Shown: piece by piece, positions 28,219 to 39,416 of the stretch
Position numbering within the stretch: the stretch's first letter is position 1
Layout of the letters: every line of letters begins with the position of its first letter
Assembly (NCBI RefSeq): GCF_964028195.1
Contig: NZ_OZ034750.1
Span: 1,302,001-1,366,000 of the forward strand
Direction of reading: 5' to 3'
Length of the DNA stretch: 64,000 bases
DNA from: Wolbachia endosymbiont (group A) of Pogonocherus hispidulus
GTDB lineage: Bacteria; Pseudomonadota; Alphaproteobacteria; Rickettsiales; Anaplasmataceae
Position numbers and translations under genes: made by a program
Notes under the pieces: generated by a model
Databases searched by the model: none
What the model was told of the DNA's origin: nothing
The model's input: the letters and a program-made list of their open reading frames with translations, nothing else

Positions 28219-28341
28219 GAGTTAAGATAAAGCTCTGTGTTATTATAACATTAACATATTAACAAAATATGTAATTAGAGTGTTAATTACAGTCAGCTCT
28301 GTATTTTAAAATTTACTAATCTTATTAAATTATTCAATAAT

Positions 28342-28370
28342 TTGACTTAACATCTTATTTCAATTATAAT
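28342..28370 (+). promoter_or_regulatory. Strong sigma70-type promoter
   Basis: TTGACT at 28342-28347, a 17-base spacer and a perfect TATAAT at 28365-28370, 23 bases before the ATG at 28393. One mismatch to consensus in total. Confidence 0.8.
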
Positions 28371-28392
28371 TTAATTTTTAGTGAGGTATATA

Positions 28393-28680
28393 ATGAACGA
28401 AATAGATTTTATTAACACTAATCATCCTTTAAATTTAGAGCAGGAATTTGGTAACGGATACATCAAATTGACAGATGGTTCCTTTAACGAATATACTGGC
28501 CATTATCAAATAGGAAGCGAAATACTAGATGAAAGCCATGATATGATAGGAAACTTAACTATTGATGGTTACATTTATAATGCTTATGAAGATGACCACA
28601 ATATGAATCTTAAATTCTCTATGGAGGTGGATTTAAAAGGTGATATAAAGAAGATAAATTCTCTTCACAAGAAGATATAA
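28393..28680 (+). CDS. Small acidic protein, unknown function
   Basis: 95 residues from the ATG at 28393 (ribosome site GTGAGG); a GTG four codons upstream is less likely. The protein is hydrophilic and acidic, without a signal peptide or membrane span. Alternating segments such as GNGYIKLTDGSFNEYTGHYQ suggest beta structure. It stands alone between a near-consensus promoter and a clear terminator, so it is probably expressed well. No family recognised. Confidence 0.65.
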   Translation: MNEIDFINTNHPLNLEQEFGNGYIKLTDGSFNEYTGHYQIGSEILDESHDMIGNLTIDGYIYNAYEDDHNMNLKFSMEVDLKGDIKKINSLHKKI

Positions 28681-28691
28681 AGTTACAAAAG

Positions 28692-28720
28692 CTTCTACAT
28701 CATTGCTCATGATGTAGAAG
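28692..28720 (+). terminator. Intrinsic terminator after the 95-aa gene
   Basis: CTTCTACATCAT, 5-base loop, ATGATGTAGAAG: a perfect 12-bp stem followed by TTACTTTT. It begins 11 bases after the stop codon. Confidence 0.75.
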
Positions 28721-28800
28721 TTACTTTTCATTCCACTACAACAAACTTTAAAAGCACCGCATTTTATATTACAATAACTTTTTTGTTTCTTGTTAGATCG

Positions 28801-31140
28801 ATGAAATTCACGTTATCTTGGTTACTGGAGTATTTAGAAACCAATGCTAGTTTAGAAGAAATTATCGATAAATTAACTCATATAGGGTTAGAAGTAGAAG
28901 ATATTATTGATAATGCCAAATTAGCTGGGTTTGTTGTTGCAGAAGTATTAGAGGTGATACAGCATCCAAATGCTGATAAATTAAAATTATGTAAAGTAAA
29001 TGATGGGAGTAAAATTCTACAAATAGTTTGCGGAGCAAACAATGTTAGAGAAGGTATGAAAACTGTGCTTGCATCTCTTGGTAGCACATTGCCAGAAAGT
29101 GATTTCACAATCAAGCCCACAAAAATACGAGGAGTGCTAAGTGAAGGGATGCTCTGCTCTGCTTCTGAACTTGCGCTGGTTCAAGAGGAAAGTGAAGGAA
29201 TAATCGAGCTTTCCGATGATTATAAAGTAGGGGATAAATTTTTCAATTGTGACCCTGTAATTGATATAAATGTTACTCCAAACCGTGGAGATTGCTTAGG
29301 CATTTATGGAATAGCTCGCGACCTTGCTGCAACTGGAATTGGGACATTAAAGACTTTAAGCATTCCACAACTTACCAGCTCCATAAATTCACCAATCGAT
29401 GTTGAAGTTACTGACGGGGAAAGTTTTATTAGTGGAATATACATCGCCAATGTAAAAAATCAAGAAAGCCCAAAATGGTTAAAAGATAGGCTGGAATCGA
29501 TAGGAATGCGCTCCATTTCTGCAATAGTTGATATCACGAACTATATTATGATATCTTTCAGCCGCCCAATGCACGCGTATGATGCAAAAAAAATAGAAGG
29601 AGAGCTCACAGTACGCAAAGCAAACGACGGAGAAAAATTTGCTGGTTTGAACGGTAAAGAATACTTATTAAACACGGACACAAGCGTTATTGCAGGTGAT
29701 AAAAATATTCATGCAATTGCTGGAATTATGGGTGGTAAGTGCAGTGAATGTACTCTTGAAACTACTGATATCTTTTTAGAGTCTGCTTGGTTTGACCCTA
29801 TATCTATCGCTAAATCTGCAAGGCAGATGAATATCTCCACAGACGCTAGTTACAGATTTGCACGTTCAGTTGATCCTGGATTTACCCTTGAGGGACTCAA
29901 TCTTGCAGCTAAAATGATTTTGGACTTATGTGGTGGAGAAACCTCAAGCGTAGTGTCTGCTGGCAGCTTAGATAGGACTGACACCAAGGTGAGCTTTGAC
30001 TATCAGGATGTGAACAAGTTTGGAAGTGTGTCTGTATCGCCTGATGAAGTGTTCGATATCTTAACGAAACTAGGGTTTAGTATTGATAAAAAAACCGAAG
30101 GCAGTTGGAATGTACAAGTACCAAGCTGGAGATCGGACGTGACAATACCTGCTGACCTAATTGAAGAAGTAACAAGGATATACGGCTATGACAAAATAAA
30201 AGAAGAACCACTACCAAATAATGTTGAAGAAGTAGATAGTACATACGACAATTTGCGTATTTTGATGACAAACAGAGGGTTTCATGAAGTGCTAACCTGG
30301 TCGTTTATGAGTGAATCAACAGCTGAAAAATTTGGTTACTCGAATAAGTTATTTATCATCGATAACCCATTTAATAACAACTTCAATATAATGAGACCAA
30401 GTATCATACCAAATTTATTGCAAGTCACTGCTGATAATATTGCCCATGGAATATCTGATCTTGCAATCTTCGAAATTGGGCCGATTTACGATGGTGGAGC
30501 TCAGTCTAAACATGTTTTAAGTGGAATAAGAACAGGAAATAATTTGCCGAGAAACCATTATAATACTGATAGGAAAGTAGATGTTTTTGACGCAAAGGCT
30601 GATTGCATAGCAGCTTTGGAGTTTTTTAACGTCAATTGTGATAATTTAACGATAGAAAGAGCAGAAAAAGAATATTACCACCCAAGAAAGTCAGGCACTC
30701 TCTCTTTTAAGAATAAAGTAGCAGATTATTTTGGAGAACTGCATCCGAGTATACTGGATTTTTTTGATATCAAGCAAAAAGTTGTAGGTTTTGAGGTAAT
30801 ACTAGAAAATATTGAAAATTTACCTGTAAGTAGAAAGAAATTTATCGACTATAAATACCAAAGTGTAAAACGTGATTTTGCATTTATTGTAAATAAGGAT
30901 GTGAAAGTAGGTAACATAATCAATGTGGTAAAAAAAAGCTCAGAGCTCATCACAGAAGTTTTAGTATTTGACGTATACCATGGAAATAATATAGAACCGA
31001 ATAAGATGTCTATAGCATTGTCAGTTACTTTCTGCTCTCCAATCCACACTTTAACTGAAAAAGAGATCCAAAAAGAATCAAGTGCTATAGTTAATTTAGT
31101 ATATGAAAATACCAGAGGAACTTTGAGAACTCATCATTGA
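28801..31140 (+). CDS. pheT: Phenylalanyl-tRNA synthetase beta subunit
   Basis: Beta chain of the (alpha-beta)2 enzyme. I choose the ATG at 28801 ([12 protein letters not shown]), which is the family N-terminus; an upstream TTG frame start is not needed. Domains in order: the N-terminal B1 part with the EMAP-like tRNA-binding fold (about residues 40-150, [12 protein letters not shown]), B3/B4 (about 210-370), B5 (about 400-470, with [15 protein letters not shown]), the catalytic-like core, and the C-terminal ferredoxin-fold anticodon domain starting near YPSVKRDF-like [10 protein letters not shown]. 779 residues. The end overlaps the convergent 901-aa gene by 7 bases. Confidence 0.96.
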   Translation: MKFTLSWLLEYLETNASLEEIIDKLTHIGLEVEDIIDNAKLAGFVVAEVLEVIQHPNADKLKLCKVNDGSKILQIVCGANNVREGMKTVLASLGSTLPESDFTIKPTKIRGVLSEGMLCSASELALVQEESEGIIELSDDYKVGDKFFNCDPVIDINVTPNRGDCLGIYGIARDLAATGIGTLKTLSIPQLTSSINSPIDVEVTDGESFISGIYIANVKNQESPKWLKDRLESIGMRSISAIVDITNYIMISFSRPMHAYDAKKIEGELTVRKANDGEKFAGLNGKEYLLNTDTSVIAGDKNIHAIAGIMGGKCSECTLETTDIFLESAWFDPISIAKSARQMNISTDASYRFARSVDPGFTLEGLNLAAKMILDLCGGETSSVVSAGSLDRTDTKVSFDYQDVNKFGSVSVSPDEVFDILTKLGFSIDKKTEGSWNVQVPSWRSDVTIPADLIEEVTRIYGYDKIKEEPLPNNVEEVDSTYDNLRILMTNRGFHEVLTWSFMSESTAEKFGYSNKLFIIDNPFNNNFNIMRPSIIPNLLQVTADNIAHGISDLAIFEIGPIYDGGAQSKHVLSGIRTGNNLPRNHYNTDRKVDVFDAKADCIAALEFFNVNCDNLTIERAEKEYYHPRKSGTLSFKNKVADYFGELHPSILDFFDIKQKVVGFEVILENIENLPVSRKKFIDYKYQSVKRDFAFIVNKDVKVGNIINVVKKSSELITEVLVFDVYHGNNIEPNKMSIALSVTFCSPIHTLTEKEIQKESSAIVNLVYENTRGTLRTHH

Positions 31141-33839
31141 GCCACAATCATAGTTTCCTGCTTTGGCTGTGCCAAGCTTACCTCATCTAATCTACTTCCA
31201 ACCTTGAATTCAATATCCTTAAAAAATCTATCCCACATTCCATACAAATGATCTTTTATCTTAGGCCATACATCATTTTTAAATGTTTCTCCTTCATCAG
31301 AAAATAAATCACCTAAAAAAGCCCCAGCTTTCTCATAACTTGACTCGAAATGTTGAAGAAATGTCTCCACTTCCTTATAAGAGGTGTGTGCTACATCTAA
31401 CGCTTTTCCTTCTGTACTCTCATCCCCATGTATTGCAACGACAAGGCCTGTTTTAATATACCCCCAACATGTCCAAAAAGATTTCACAGGTTGCAAAAGT
31501 GAACTCTTATCATTTTTTGGCACATTATTTATTATATTTTCCACCAACCTATCTATCAAAGGAGACAATAAATTTTGACTAAAATGTTTGATATTATCTT
31601 TTGTTTTAATTACAGGATATTTGATGCATCTTTCTGCTAAACAGTACTCAAGTTCTGCTTTCTCGAATAATTTCTTGATTTCTTTTTCATTAAAAGTTTC
31701 TTGCTTAAGCACCTCCAACAACTTATCTTCTATTACTGCAAATTTTATTTTTTCACGAGATTCTAGTTCTTCTCTGTAATCATTTGTTGCTTTTTCATTT
31801 ATCAATAATCTTTCTTTTTTTAACTCTAATTGTTCTAATGCTTCCAGAATTTCTTGGTTATTTTCCAAGTGCATCTCTATTAACTTTGTATTTGGATGTT
31901 CTTTTCCCTTGCTATTTTGCTCATCTTTTAAGTATTTATTTAAATCCTTATTTCCTTCTATTATTTTTCTTAACAGTATAGGTTGTTCAGGTCTTTCCAA
32001 GTATTTTTCAATTCTCATTCGATGTGAATTAATCTCTTTCACTAGATCTGGTGCCTCTTCCTTTAATAACTCACATGAATCCTCTATACCCTTTGCTTGG
32101 CCTTTAAACAAACTTTGCGTTTCACATTTCGTTATTTCTAAATACATCTTTTCTATAAAGTCATTCACTTTATCCGAAGTCTTTGTTTCATTTAATTCAC
32201 TAAGATCTTCTGCTAAAGATTGCTTTATTTTGTTATCTGATTTATTCAGTAGAGTTTGAATAGTCCTTATTCTCGATTCTATTAGCCTTTTCTCAACCTC
32301 TTGATCATCATATTCGAATTTAAAAAGATCTTCTAATTTTCTTTTTAATGCACCATCTGTTAAGCTACCGTTTTTCCTATTTTTATGCATCTCTTTTAGT
32401 TCTTCACATATCCTGTTGTATCTCTCTTGACCTTTTTCTTTTAAATGTTTAATTTTTTCTTCCGCACTACCCAGAGCTTCCTCTGTTGTTTGATGGTACA
32501 TATCCCTATAAACATCAATTATTGTTCTCTTAGCTATCTTCTTTTCTTGTATAAGCTGCCTCCATTTCGCTCTAAACATAAGAAGCGCCTTATCTTCTAA
32601 AACATCTGGTACTTTTGCTCCTGCTTTTTTTAGATCTTTTATTATCATTTCTTTTTCACTTGGCAATTCCTTACCTTGGCTCTCCAACTCTTGTTTCACT
32701 AATATATCTCTTAGCACGTTTTCTAATGAAAAACCTTCTTTTCTTTTTTGTGCAAATTTAATTGCTTGTATAAAGGCAACTTGATAGGCGTTGTATATTA
32801 AGTGACTTGTCAATTTAGGACCTATACTATTTACTACTTCCACTCTGAATTCGTTCAACAATTCCTTCAGCTTATCATATGTAATATCTTTCTTTTCTAG
32901 CTTCATCAGCTCTTCCATAGTCTTCGCAAACTCTTGAATCGAAGTTGCAAGCACATTCTTGATTTCATTACGTAAAGGCTTAAGACCATTTTTTAAGTGG
33001 ATATTAGCTGACAATTTTAGTACAGCATTGTGTTTTGGATCTTCGTATAAATCTCTAAGTAGTTGTTTAAATTGCAATGGAAACTTAACTTCCATATCCC
33101 ACATAATGTCTGACTTACCAGCATCTATTTCACGAAAAGACACCTCAATATTTTGGTGTTCATTTTGACATAACCCATTACTTATTTTAATAGCAGCAAT
33201 CAAAGAATGAGATAATTTTCTATTTAAAAGATAAAAAGTAGCCAAAGCGAGTGTTGCAGGAATAAGTAATGCTGCAAGCATAGCTATATTAACAAGAATC
33301 ACTATTGCAGCAAGAACACCATATGCCAGTCTTTTTGCTGTACTTTCACTTACTTCACTTTTTTTTGTTTTATTCTCCTCTGAACTGATTTGTGTCTTAT
33401 CATTTGTTTTTAATTTATTATATACGGCTAATCCTAACGCAGTGAAAACTATATAAGGAAACATTAAAACTGATAGAGCTAAATTTAATACTTTCTTCTC
33501 CGGGCAAGCTCGATTTACCTCTTTAAATATTCTACTTGATATATTATACCAAGAAGTAAAAAAATCAGAGTTATAATCTTTATAATGAAATATACTGAGT
33601 GGAACGTTAAAATTAGCTAACGGCTCTTGTTCTTCCACAGCATCAAAAAATTCTTCTTCCTCTTCTGAAGTAGCAAGACCTAAATCATTCCCTTCTTCTA
33701 CATTAGAAACAGCTTCCATAGCATCAAAAAACTCTTCTTCCTCTTCCAAAGCAACATTGGAAATAAATTCTACTTTACCTAAATCATCACTGTTGTTATT
33801 CAAATTAACAACTTCCTCACAATCTACAACAGCATACAT
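31134..33839 (-). CDS. Large coiled-coil membrane protein, unknown function
   Basis: 901 residues, no family recognised. The acidic N-terminus has two copies of EEEEEFFDA(M/V)E (near residues 33 and 58). Hydrophobic segments lie at about residues 118-140 and 170-205. From residue 230 onward the protein is highly charged and helical, with heptad-rich stretches, in a Lys/Glu-rich pattern. No catalytic motif is visible. Size, two spans and coiled coil suit a membrane-anchored scaffold or host-interaction protein, but this is inference. The gene is monocistronic, with a promoter at 33866-33894. Confidence 0.7.
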   Translation of the reverse strand: MYAVVDCEEVVNLNNNSDDLGKVEFISNVALEEEEEFFDAMEAVSNVEEGNDLGLATSEEEEEFFDAVEEQEPLANFNVPLSIFHYKDYNSDFFTSWYNISSRIFKEVNRACPEKKVLNLALSVLMFPYIVFTALGLAVYNKLKTNDKTQISSEENKTKKSEVSESTAKRLAYGVLAAIVILVNIAMLAALLIPATLALATFYLLNRKLSHSLIAAIKISNGLCQNEHQNIEVSFREIDAGKSDIMWDMEVKFPLQFKQLLRDLYEDPKHNAVLKLSANIHLKNGLKPLRNEIKNVLATSIQEFAKTMEELMKLEKKDITYDKLKELLNEFRVEVVNSIGPKLTSHLIYNAYQVAFIQAIKFAQKRKEGFSLENVLRDILVKQELESQGKELPSEKEMIIKDLKKAGAKVPDVLEDKALLMFRAKWRQLIQEKKIAKRTIIDVYRDMYHQTTEEALGSAEEKIKHLKEKGQERYNRICEELKEMHKNRKNGSLTDGALKRKLEDLFKFEYDDQEVEKRLIESRIRTIQTLLNKSDNKIKQSLAEDLSELNETKTSDKVNDFIEKMYLEITKCETQSLFKGQAKGIEDSCELLKEEAPDLVKEINSHRMRIEKYLERPEQPILLRKIIEGNKDLNKYLKDEQNSKGKEHPNTKLIEMHLENNQEILEALEQLELKKERLLINEKATNDYREELESREKIKFAVIEDKLLEVLKQETFNEKEIKKLFEKAELEYCLAERCIKYPVIKTKDNIKHFSQNLLSPLIDRLVENIINNVPKNDKSSLLQPVKSFWTCWGYIKTGLVVAIHGDESTEGKALDVAHTSYKEVETFLQHFESSYEKAGAFLGDLFSDEGETFKNDVWPKIKDHLYGMWDRFFKDIEFKVGSRLDEVSLAQPKQETMIVAQ

Positions 33840-33865
33840 ACCATAACCTTACCCCAATTACCCTA

Positions 33866-33894
33866 AGTATAGCACAAATGCTAACAATTTGCAA
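33866..33894 (-). promoter_or_regulatory. Promoter of the 901-aa protein gene
   Basis: On the minus strand TTGCAA, 17 bases, TATACT, about 27 bases upstream of the ATG at 33839. Confidence 0.5.
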
Positions 33895-33897
33895 CTA

Positions 33898-36800
33898 TCA
33901 ACAATCTAACTTAATACCAACAATTGAATCTTGGTATTCTTTAGAGTAAAAGTTGATTCCAATTTCTATATTAACCTCTAAAGATAAGGCTAGAGTTTGC
34001 TCTTTTATATATTCACTCCACGTATTTATTGCTTCCTTAATTTTCTCATCTTCTGTTTTGATTATTACTCTGATTCTATCAGACATATGAAAATCAGCTT
34101 GTTTTCTGGTTTCCTGAATGAGCCTCACTACATCTCTTGCAAGCCCTTCTAGAATCAATTCATCATTTAAAGTAGTGTTTAGGATCACAACCCCTTTGTT
34201 GTTATCAAATACAGAGGAGAATTCACTGTTTGCTTTTAATAATAGTTCATATTCGCCTTTTTCTATGATATAATTTTCTGACTCATTACCAAAAAAAACT
34301 TGCTCATTGTCAACTTGCTTCCATTTCCCCTCTTTGACGTACTGTACTAATTTCTTGATCTTGCCTGGAACTCTTTTTCCAAGCATAGGAAAATTTAGTT
34401 TCAGTTCTAGTGATGCAACTTCTTTCAACTCACCCACTATTTCTAATTCTTTTACATTTACCTCATCTTTTATCATCTCTTGATATTCATTCATGCTTGG
34501 TGTCATTCCAGCACTTGACCATTTCTTTTCTTTCTGGATCCCAGTGTCACGCACTGGGATGACGGGAGAGAGCTCTGGGATGACAGAGGGTTGTGTATCG
34601 TCAAGAAAACTGCAGGAAGACTTATGATAAATCGTCATACTATTAAGTGGCTGTCTGATACGTATGTTAAACGTGTTTCTAATAGAGAGTGCAGAGTTAC
34701 ATATCTCTCTCACTAGATCCATCTTGGCAATGAGCTGACTATCAAACTTCTCTAATTGTGGAAAATCAGCCAAATGAACAGATGTTTCTTCATACTTAAG
34801 CCCTTGCCATATATTCTCTGTTATAAGTGGCAACAAAGGAGCTGCAGCTCTTAGTATGTAATAAAAAACCGTATATAGAACATTATAAGCATCAGTTTTA
34901 TCCTGATCCAAATCACTTTTCCAAAAACGCTCGCGACTGCGACGAATATACCAATTATTTAGCACTTCAAAAAAGTTCATCAAAATTTTGCAAGCCTCTT
35001 GGGAGTTATAGCTGTTCATAGAAGTTTGGATACTTTCTACAGCTTCAAAACATTTGGAAATCATGTAGCGATCAATAGTACTTTGATAATCCTTACAAAC
35101 TTCAGCTTTAATTCCATCTGCATTTGCATACATAGTAAAAAAGTGATAACTGTTCCAAATAGGTTTTATTACGTTTTTCAGAACATCTCGTATTGAGTTT
35201 CCTTTTTTATCGAGTAGCAAATTACCACCACAAACAATAGATCCAGAAAGCATAAGAAAACGCAGTGCATCAGAACCGTATCTATCAAAAACCTCCATTG
35301 GATCTGCATAGTTATTCAAACGTTTGGACAATTTTTGCCCTTTTACATCCAAAACAACACCGTGGCATATGCAGTTCTTAAATGGTTCCCTATCAAACAA
35401 AGCAGTGGACAATACAAAGAGCGTATAAAACCACCCCCTGGTTTGCGCTATGTATTCAGTGATAAAATCTGCAGTTTCAAACCACTCCTTATTTTCAAAC
35501 GGGTAGTGGACTTGCGCAAATGGCATCGAGCCAGATTCAAACCAGCAGTCAAACACGTCAGGTACACGGCGCATAACTGATTTTCCTGTTGGATCATCAG
35601 GATTTGGTCTTGTTAAAGTATCGATAAATGGTCTGTGCAAGTCGTCTATTTTAACATTAAAATCTCTCTCCAGTTCTTCTATTGAACCATATACATCTAC
35701 TCTTGGATATCTTGTATCATCTGATTGCCACACAGGAATCGGAGTACCCCAGAATCGATTGCGTGAAATTGACCAGTCGTGTGCCCCTTCAAGCCATTTT
35801 CCAAATTGACCATCTCTAATGTGGTTTGGTATCCAATTAACTCTCTTATTTAGCTCTACCATTCTGCTTTTGAATTTTGTAACGGCAACATACCAAGAAG
35901 GCATAGTGCGATAGATCAAAGGAGTGTCAGTTCTCCAGCAGTGTGGATAATTGTGAATATATTGTTCAGTTTTGAACCAGTTTCCTTGTTCTTTCAATTT
36001 TTTTATTACTGTATCATTGGTATCAAAAACATGAACCCCTGCCAAATCTGAAACTTCAGCAGTAAATTTTCCACTGTTATCAATTGGACAAATAACTGGA
36101 ATATCATGGCTTTGGCAAAGGTAAAAATCTTCCTCACCAAATCCAGGAGCAGTGTGTACAACGCCAGTACCATCTTCTCCTGTAACATAATCAGCAACAA
36201 AAACACGGAATGCATTCTTTGTATCTTTAAAGTAATCAAACAGCGGCTTATAGGAAAGGCCTGCAAGATCATTCGCTTTAAGTTTTATATTGCAGTTTTC
36301 ATATGGAATATTGTTTTGTTCAGAGTGGCTGATAAATTTTTCTAGGTAGCTTTCAGCGAAAATATAAATTTCACTGTTCACTGAACTCCTTTCATTAACT
36401 TCTGTCATCCCAGTGCTTCGACACTGGGATCCAGAAATAGATTCCAGCGTCACGCGCTGGAATGACACCAAAGAGTGGACTGACACTGCACAATACTTGA
36501 TGTCCTTTCCTATCGCCAATGCCAGATTGCTAGGAAGAGTCCAAGGAGTTGTAGTCCAAGCAAGTAATTTACATTTTTGTTTAACACTTTTAAACTGCTG
36601 TGGGTTTTCTAAAAGCTCAAATGCAACAGTTACAGCTTTGCTAGTCTTTTCTCTATACGCGTTATCAAGCCTTGTTTCAAAATTGGATAATGGAGTTTCG
36701 CACGCCCAGCTATATGGAACAACGCGTACTGATTCATACACTAGACCCTTATCATAAAGCTGTTTAAATGCCCACATGACCGACTCCATGAATGATTTAT

Positions 36801-37272
36801 CCATGGTTTTATAGTCATTATGAAAATCCACCCACCTTGCCTGCCTATTTACATACTTCTCCCATTCTGACGAAAATTTCATCACAGAAGTACGACAATG
36901 GTTATTGAATTTTTCAATGCCGAATTTTTCTATTTCAGTTCTACCAGATATTCCAAGTTCTTTTTCTGCACCCATCTCAGCCGGCAATCCATGGCAATCC
37001 CAGCCAAATCTACGTTCAACCCTTTTTTGCAGCATAGTTTGATACCTTGCAAATGCGTCTTTGATGAAACCAGTGAGTAAATGTCCATAATGGGGAAGTC
37101 CATTTGCAAACGGAGGTCCATCGTAAAAGACAAAACAATTATCCTTGGAACGCCCTTCCACTGACTGCTCAAAAACTTTATTTTCCTGCCAAAATTTTAT
37201 GATTTTCTTTTCTAACGATGAAAAATCAGGACTACTTACTGTATCAGGATAATGCTTTGACTTCATGTTCAT
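33898..37272 (-). CDS. ileS: Isoleucyl-tRNA synthetase with two palindromic insertions
   Basis: Class I synthetase, 1124 residues, the long type shared with eukaryotes. The HIGH motif is HYGH at 61-64, the editing domain follows, and KMSKS is KLSKR near 647. The C-terminal region binds the anticodon. Two stretches match the palindromic repeats scattered between genes and keep the frame: about residues 268-290 (within the editing domain) and 894-924 (C-terminal part). All other motifs look intact, so the gene is probably functional. The start at 37272 (MNMKSKHYPD) may also be the second Met. Confidence 0.93.
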   Translation of the reverse strand: MNMKSKHYPDTVSSPDFSSLEKKIIKFWQENKVFEQSVEGRSKDNCFVFYDGPPFANGLPHYGHLLTGFIKDAFARYQTMLQKRVERRFGWDCHGLPAEMGAEKELGISGRTEIEKFGIEKFNNHCRTSVMKFSSEWEKYVNRQARWVDFHNDYKTMDKSFMESVMWAFKQLYDKGLVYESVRVVPYSWACETPLSNFETRLDNAYREKTSKAVTVAFELLENPQQFKSVKQKCKLLAWTTTPWTLPSNLALAIGKDIKYCAVSVHSLVSFQRVTLESISGSQCRSTGMTEVNERSSVNSEIYIFAESYLEKFISHSEQNNIPYENCNIKLKANDLAGLSYKPLFDYFKDTKNAFRVFVADYVTGEDGTGVVHTAPGFGEEDFYLCQSHDIPVICPIDNSGKFTAEVSDLAGVHVFDTNDTVIKKLKEQGNWFKTEQYIHNYPHCWRTDTPLIYRTMPSWYVAVTKFKSRMVELNKRVNWIPNHIRDGQFGKWLEGAHDWSISRNRFWGTPIPVWQSDDTRYPRVDVYGSIEELERDFNVKIDDLHRPFIDTLTRPNPDDPTGKSVMRRVPDVFDCWFESGSMPFAQVHYPFENKEWFETADFITEYIAQTRGWFYTLFVLSTALFDREPFKNCICHGVVLDVKGQKLSKRLNNYADPMEVFDRYGSDALRFLMLSGSIVCGGNLLLDKKGNSIRDVLKNVIKPIWNSYHFFTMYANADGIKAEVCKDYQSTIDRYMISKCFEAVESIQTSMNSYNSQEACKILMNFFEVLNNWYIRRSRERFWKSDLDQDKTDAYNVLYTVFYYILRAAAPLLPLITENIWQGLKYEETSVHLADFPQLEKFDSQLIAKMDLVREICNSALSIRNTFNIRIRQPLNSMTIYHKSSCSFLDDTQPSVIPELSPVIPVRDTGIQKEKKWSSAGMTPSMNEYQEMIKDEVNVKELEIVGELKEVASLELKLNFPMLGKRVPGKIKKLVQYVKEGKWKQVDNEQVFFGNESENYIIEKGEYELLLKANSEFSSVFDNNKGVVILNTTLNDELILEGLARDVVRLIQETRKQADFHMSDRIRVIIKTEDEKIKEAINTWSEYIKEQTLALSLEVNIEIGINFYSKEYQDSIVGIKLDC
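34501..34590. repeat. In-frame palindromic repeat inside ileS (C-terminal)
   Basis: The DNA reads tgtcattccagcacttgacc, then ggatcccagtgtcacgcact and gggatgacaggg-like pieces, that is, the CCAGTG palindrome family. It contributes roughly 30 residues including PVIPVRDTGIQ to IleS without a stop or frameshift. Confidence 0.85.
36403..36467. repeat. In-frame palindromic repeat inside ileS (editing domain)
   Basis: Two abutting palindromes, catcccagtgcttcgacact with its partner, and ttccagcgtcacgcgctgga. They add about 22 residues (RVTLESISGSQCRSTGMTE) to the editing domain. Confidence 0.85.
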
Positions 37273-37338
37273 TTTGACCGGATAAAGCCAAAGAATATAG
37301 GGCTTTCTAGAAAATTACAAATGCAAAAAGAAACAAAC

Positions 37339-38661
37339 TTATTCCTGCACCCCACGCCCCAACAAACTGTTCTGCCGAGCTTCCAACACTTTCACGTTTA
37401 CTATTTTGTCCCTGTATTTACCTTCAGGATCATCAATGCACACTGATTGCATATATGGGCTTTTACCAATAATTTGGTTTTGGTGTTTGCCTTTTTTATC
37501 ACTGAACAAAGCAGGAATAGTTTTGCCTACCATACTCTGGTTAAACTCAAGTTGTTGCTTACTAATTAATTTCTGTAAACGAAGAAGGCGTTCTGTTTTA
37601 ACCTCTTCTGGTACTTGATCTTTTCTTTCTGCTCCTGGTGTACCTGGTCTTGGGCTATATTTAAAGCTATAAGCCTGAGCATATCTAATTTTTTCTACTA
37701 ATTTTACAGTTTCTTCAAAATCTTTTTCGGTTTCTCCAGGAAAACCAACAATAAAATCAGAAGAAAATTCGATTTCAGGTTTCAATTTGCGAAATCTGTC
37801 TATTATTTCCAAATACTCCTCTGCAGTGTGCTTTCTGTTCATCGCGTGCAATATTTTATTCGAACCTGACTGCACAGGCAGGTGAATAAATGGCATGAGT
37901 TTTGGCTCTTCCGCATGTGCCAAGTAGAGAGATTCATGCATATCTCTTGGATGAGAAGTTGTATAACGAATCCTCTCTAGCTTTTCAATTTTAGCAATAT
38001 GACTAACTAATTTGCCTAAATCCCACACTTCCCCTTCGCATTCTCCATGGTAAGCATTGACGTTCTGACCAAGCAAATTGATTTCCTTCGCCCCATTTGC
38101 AACTAATTTCAATGCTTCACGAAATATTTCATTTACTGGTCGTGAATATTCAGCTCCGCGAGTGTAGGGCACCACACAAAACGTACAAAATTTATCACAA
38201 CCTTCTTGTATGGCAAGAAACGCAGAAGATCCCTGGCTATTGCCATAGCATTCATCTGGCAATTTATCAAACTTTGCAACTTCAGGAAAATCAGTGTTTA
38301 TTACATGACCTTTACTTCTGCTTGCTTTGACTATCAGCTCCGGTAAAGTAGCGATACTCTGCGGACCAACAATAATATCCACAAATGGAGCCCTTCTGAA
38401 TACTTCTTCTCCCTCTGCTTGCGCTACACATCCAGCCACCACTATAGTAATTTCTTTTCGTGACGAATGAATCTTCCCGAGCTCAGAATAAAGCTTTTCT
38501 GCTGCCTTCTCTCTAATATGGCAAGTATTCAATATCACCAAATCAGCTTTTTCTGCATCACTAACAACGTTGAACCCCAAAGGTTTAATTATATTTTCCA
38601 TTAAAACGGAGTCATAAACGTTCATCTGACAGCCGTAAGTTTTAATATATAGGCCTTTCAT
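37339..38661 (-). CDS. miaB: tRNA-2-methylthio-N6-isopentenyladenosine synthase
   Basis: Radical-SAM methylthiotransferase acting on tRNA position A37. The N-terminal MTTase domain has the three cluster cysteines in TYGCQMN (Cys11), NTCHIRE (Cys47) and VAGCVAQ (about Cys81). The SAM cluster is CDKFCTFC near 154-161, and a TRAM domain ends the 440-residue protein. It follows ileS in the same direction, read first, 66 bases apart. About 260 bp on its upstream side contain only degenerate palindromes. Confidence 0.96.
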   Translation of the reverse strand: MKGLYIKTYGCQMNVYDSVLMENIIKPLGFNVVSDAEKADLVILNTCHIREKAAEKLYSELGKIHSSRKEITIVVAGCVAQAEGEEVFRRAPFVDIIVGPQSIATLPELIVKASRSKGHVINTDFPEVAKFDKLPDECYGNSQGSSAFLAIQEGCDKFCTFCVVPYTRGAEYSRPVNEIFREALKLVANGAKEINLLGQNVNAYHGECEGEVWDLGKLVSHIAKIEKLERIRYTTSHPRDMHESLYLAHAEEPKLMPFIHLPVQSGSNKILHAMNRKHTAEEYLEIIDRFRKLKPEIEFSSDFIVGFPGETEKDFEETVKLVEKIRYAQAYSFKYSPRPGTPGAERKDQVPEEVKTERLLRLQKLISKQQLEFNQSMVGKTIPALFSDKKGKHQNQIIGKSPYMQSVCIDDPEGKYRDKIVNVKVLEARQNSLLGRGVQE

Positions 38662-38921
38662 ATTTGGTATGTCTTTTTCAAAACCCTACATACAATCACA
38701 TTAAATGTCCAACAGACCAGCGCGTGACGCTAGTCAGCACAATAGATTTTTATAAAATTGGATCCCAATGTCAAGCACACAGCTATTGCAACTTGATTCA
38801 CCAGTATCCCTGTAAAAATCATTGGTAAACCTCAGTAACTTTAGCTTATGTTATTTTCAAAAAAGTCAAAAATGAAAATAGAAGAGTAGCTGAGCTTTCT
38901 GCTTTTTTTGGGTAAGGTCAG

Positions 38922-39350
38922 TCAAAAAGGTTTTACAACAACCATAATAACTATAACTATTATTAACACTGTCACTGTTTCGTTTAAAACACGAAAATAA
39001 ACGTGTTTTTTTTCATTTGAACCCATTGCAAAATCTTTTCTGTATTTTGCAAGCAGTCCATGAATAGCAAACATAAAAAATAATGCTAGTGCTTTCACAT
39101 GAAACCACCCTTCGCGATATGCTTCTCTTATAATCATTAATGTCATTCCCAAACCAAGTGAGAAAAGCATTGCAGGGTTTATGATATATCTAAGTAGCCT
39201 CTTTTCCATTGTTTGAAGCAAGCTATCATTTTCCGATCCCGGTTTTACAGTTGCGTGGTAGACATAAAGCCTGGGTAAATAAAGCATACCTGCCATCCAC
39301 ATAATGGCGGAGATAACGTGAAAAGCTTCGAGCCAGCGGTAATAATTCAT
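38922..39350 (-). CDS. hemJ: Protoporphyrinogen IX oxidase HemJ
   Basis: Membrane enzyme of the penultimate heme step in bacteria lacking HemG and HemY. 142 residues with four spans. Conserved features are FHVISAIMWMAGMLYLPRL near the N-terminus with the heme-ligand His, YHA, and RIINP-like RYIINPAM in the second helix. Together with hemD and ctaA it is part of a dispersed heme pathway. It diverges from pdhA. Confidence 0.9.
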   Translation of the reverse strand: MNYYRWLEAFHVISAIMWMAGMLYLPRLYVYHATVKPGSENDSLLQTMEKRLLRYIINPAMLFSLGLGMTLMIIREAYREGWFHVKALALFFMFAIHGLLAKYRKDFAMGSNEKKHVYFRVLNETVTVLIIVIVIMVVVKPF

Positions 39351-39416
39351 GCAGATATTGTTACAAAATGTTAAAAATTTCTGATATTATCTTAGTTTAA
39401 TGAAAAAGAAATCAAT

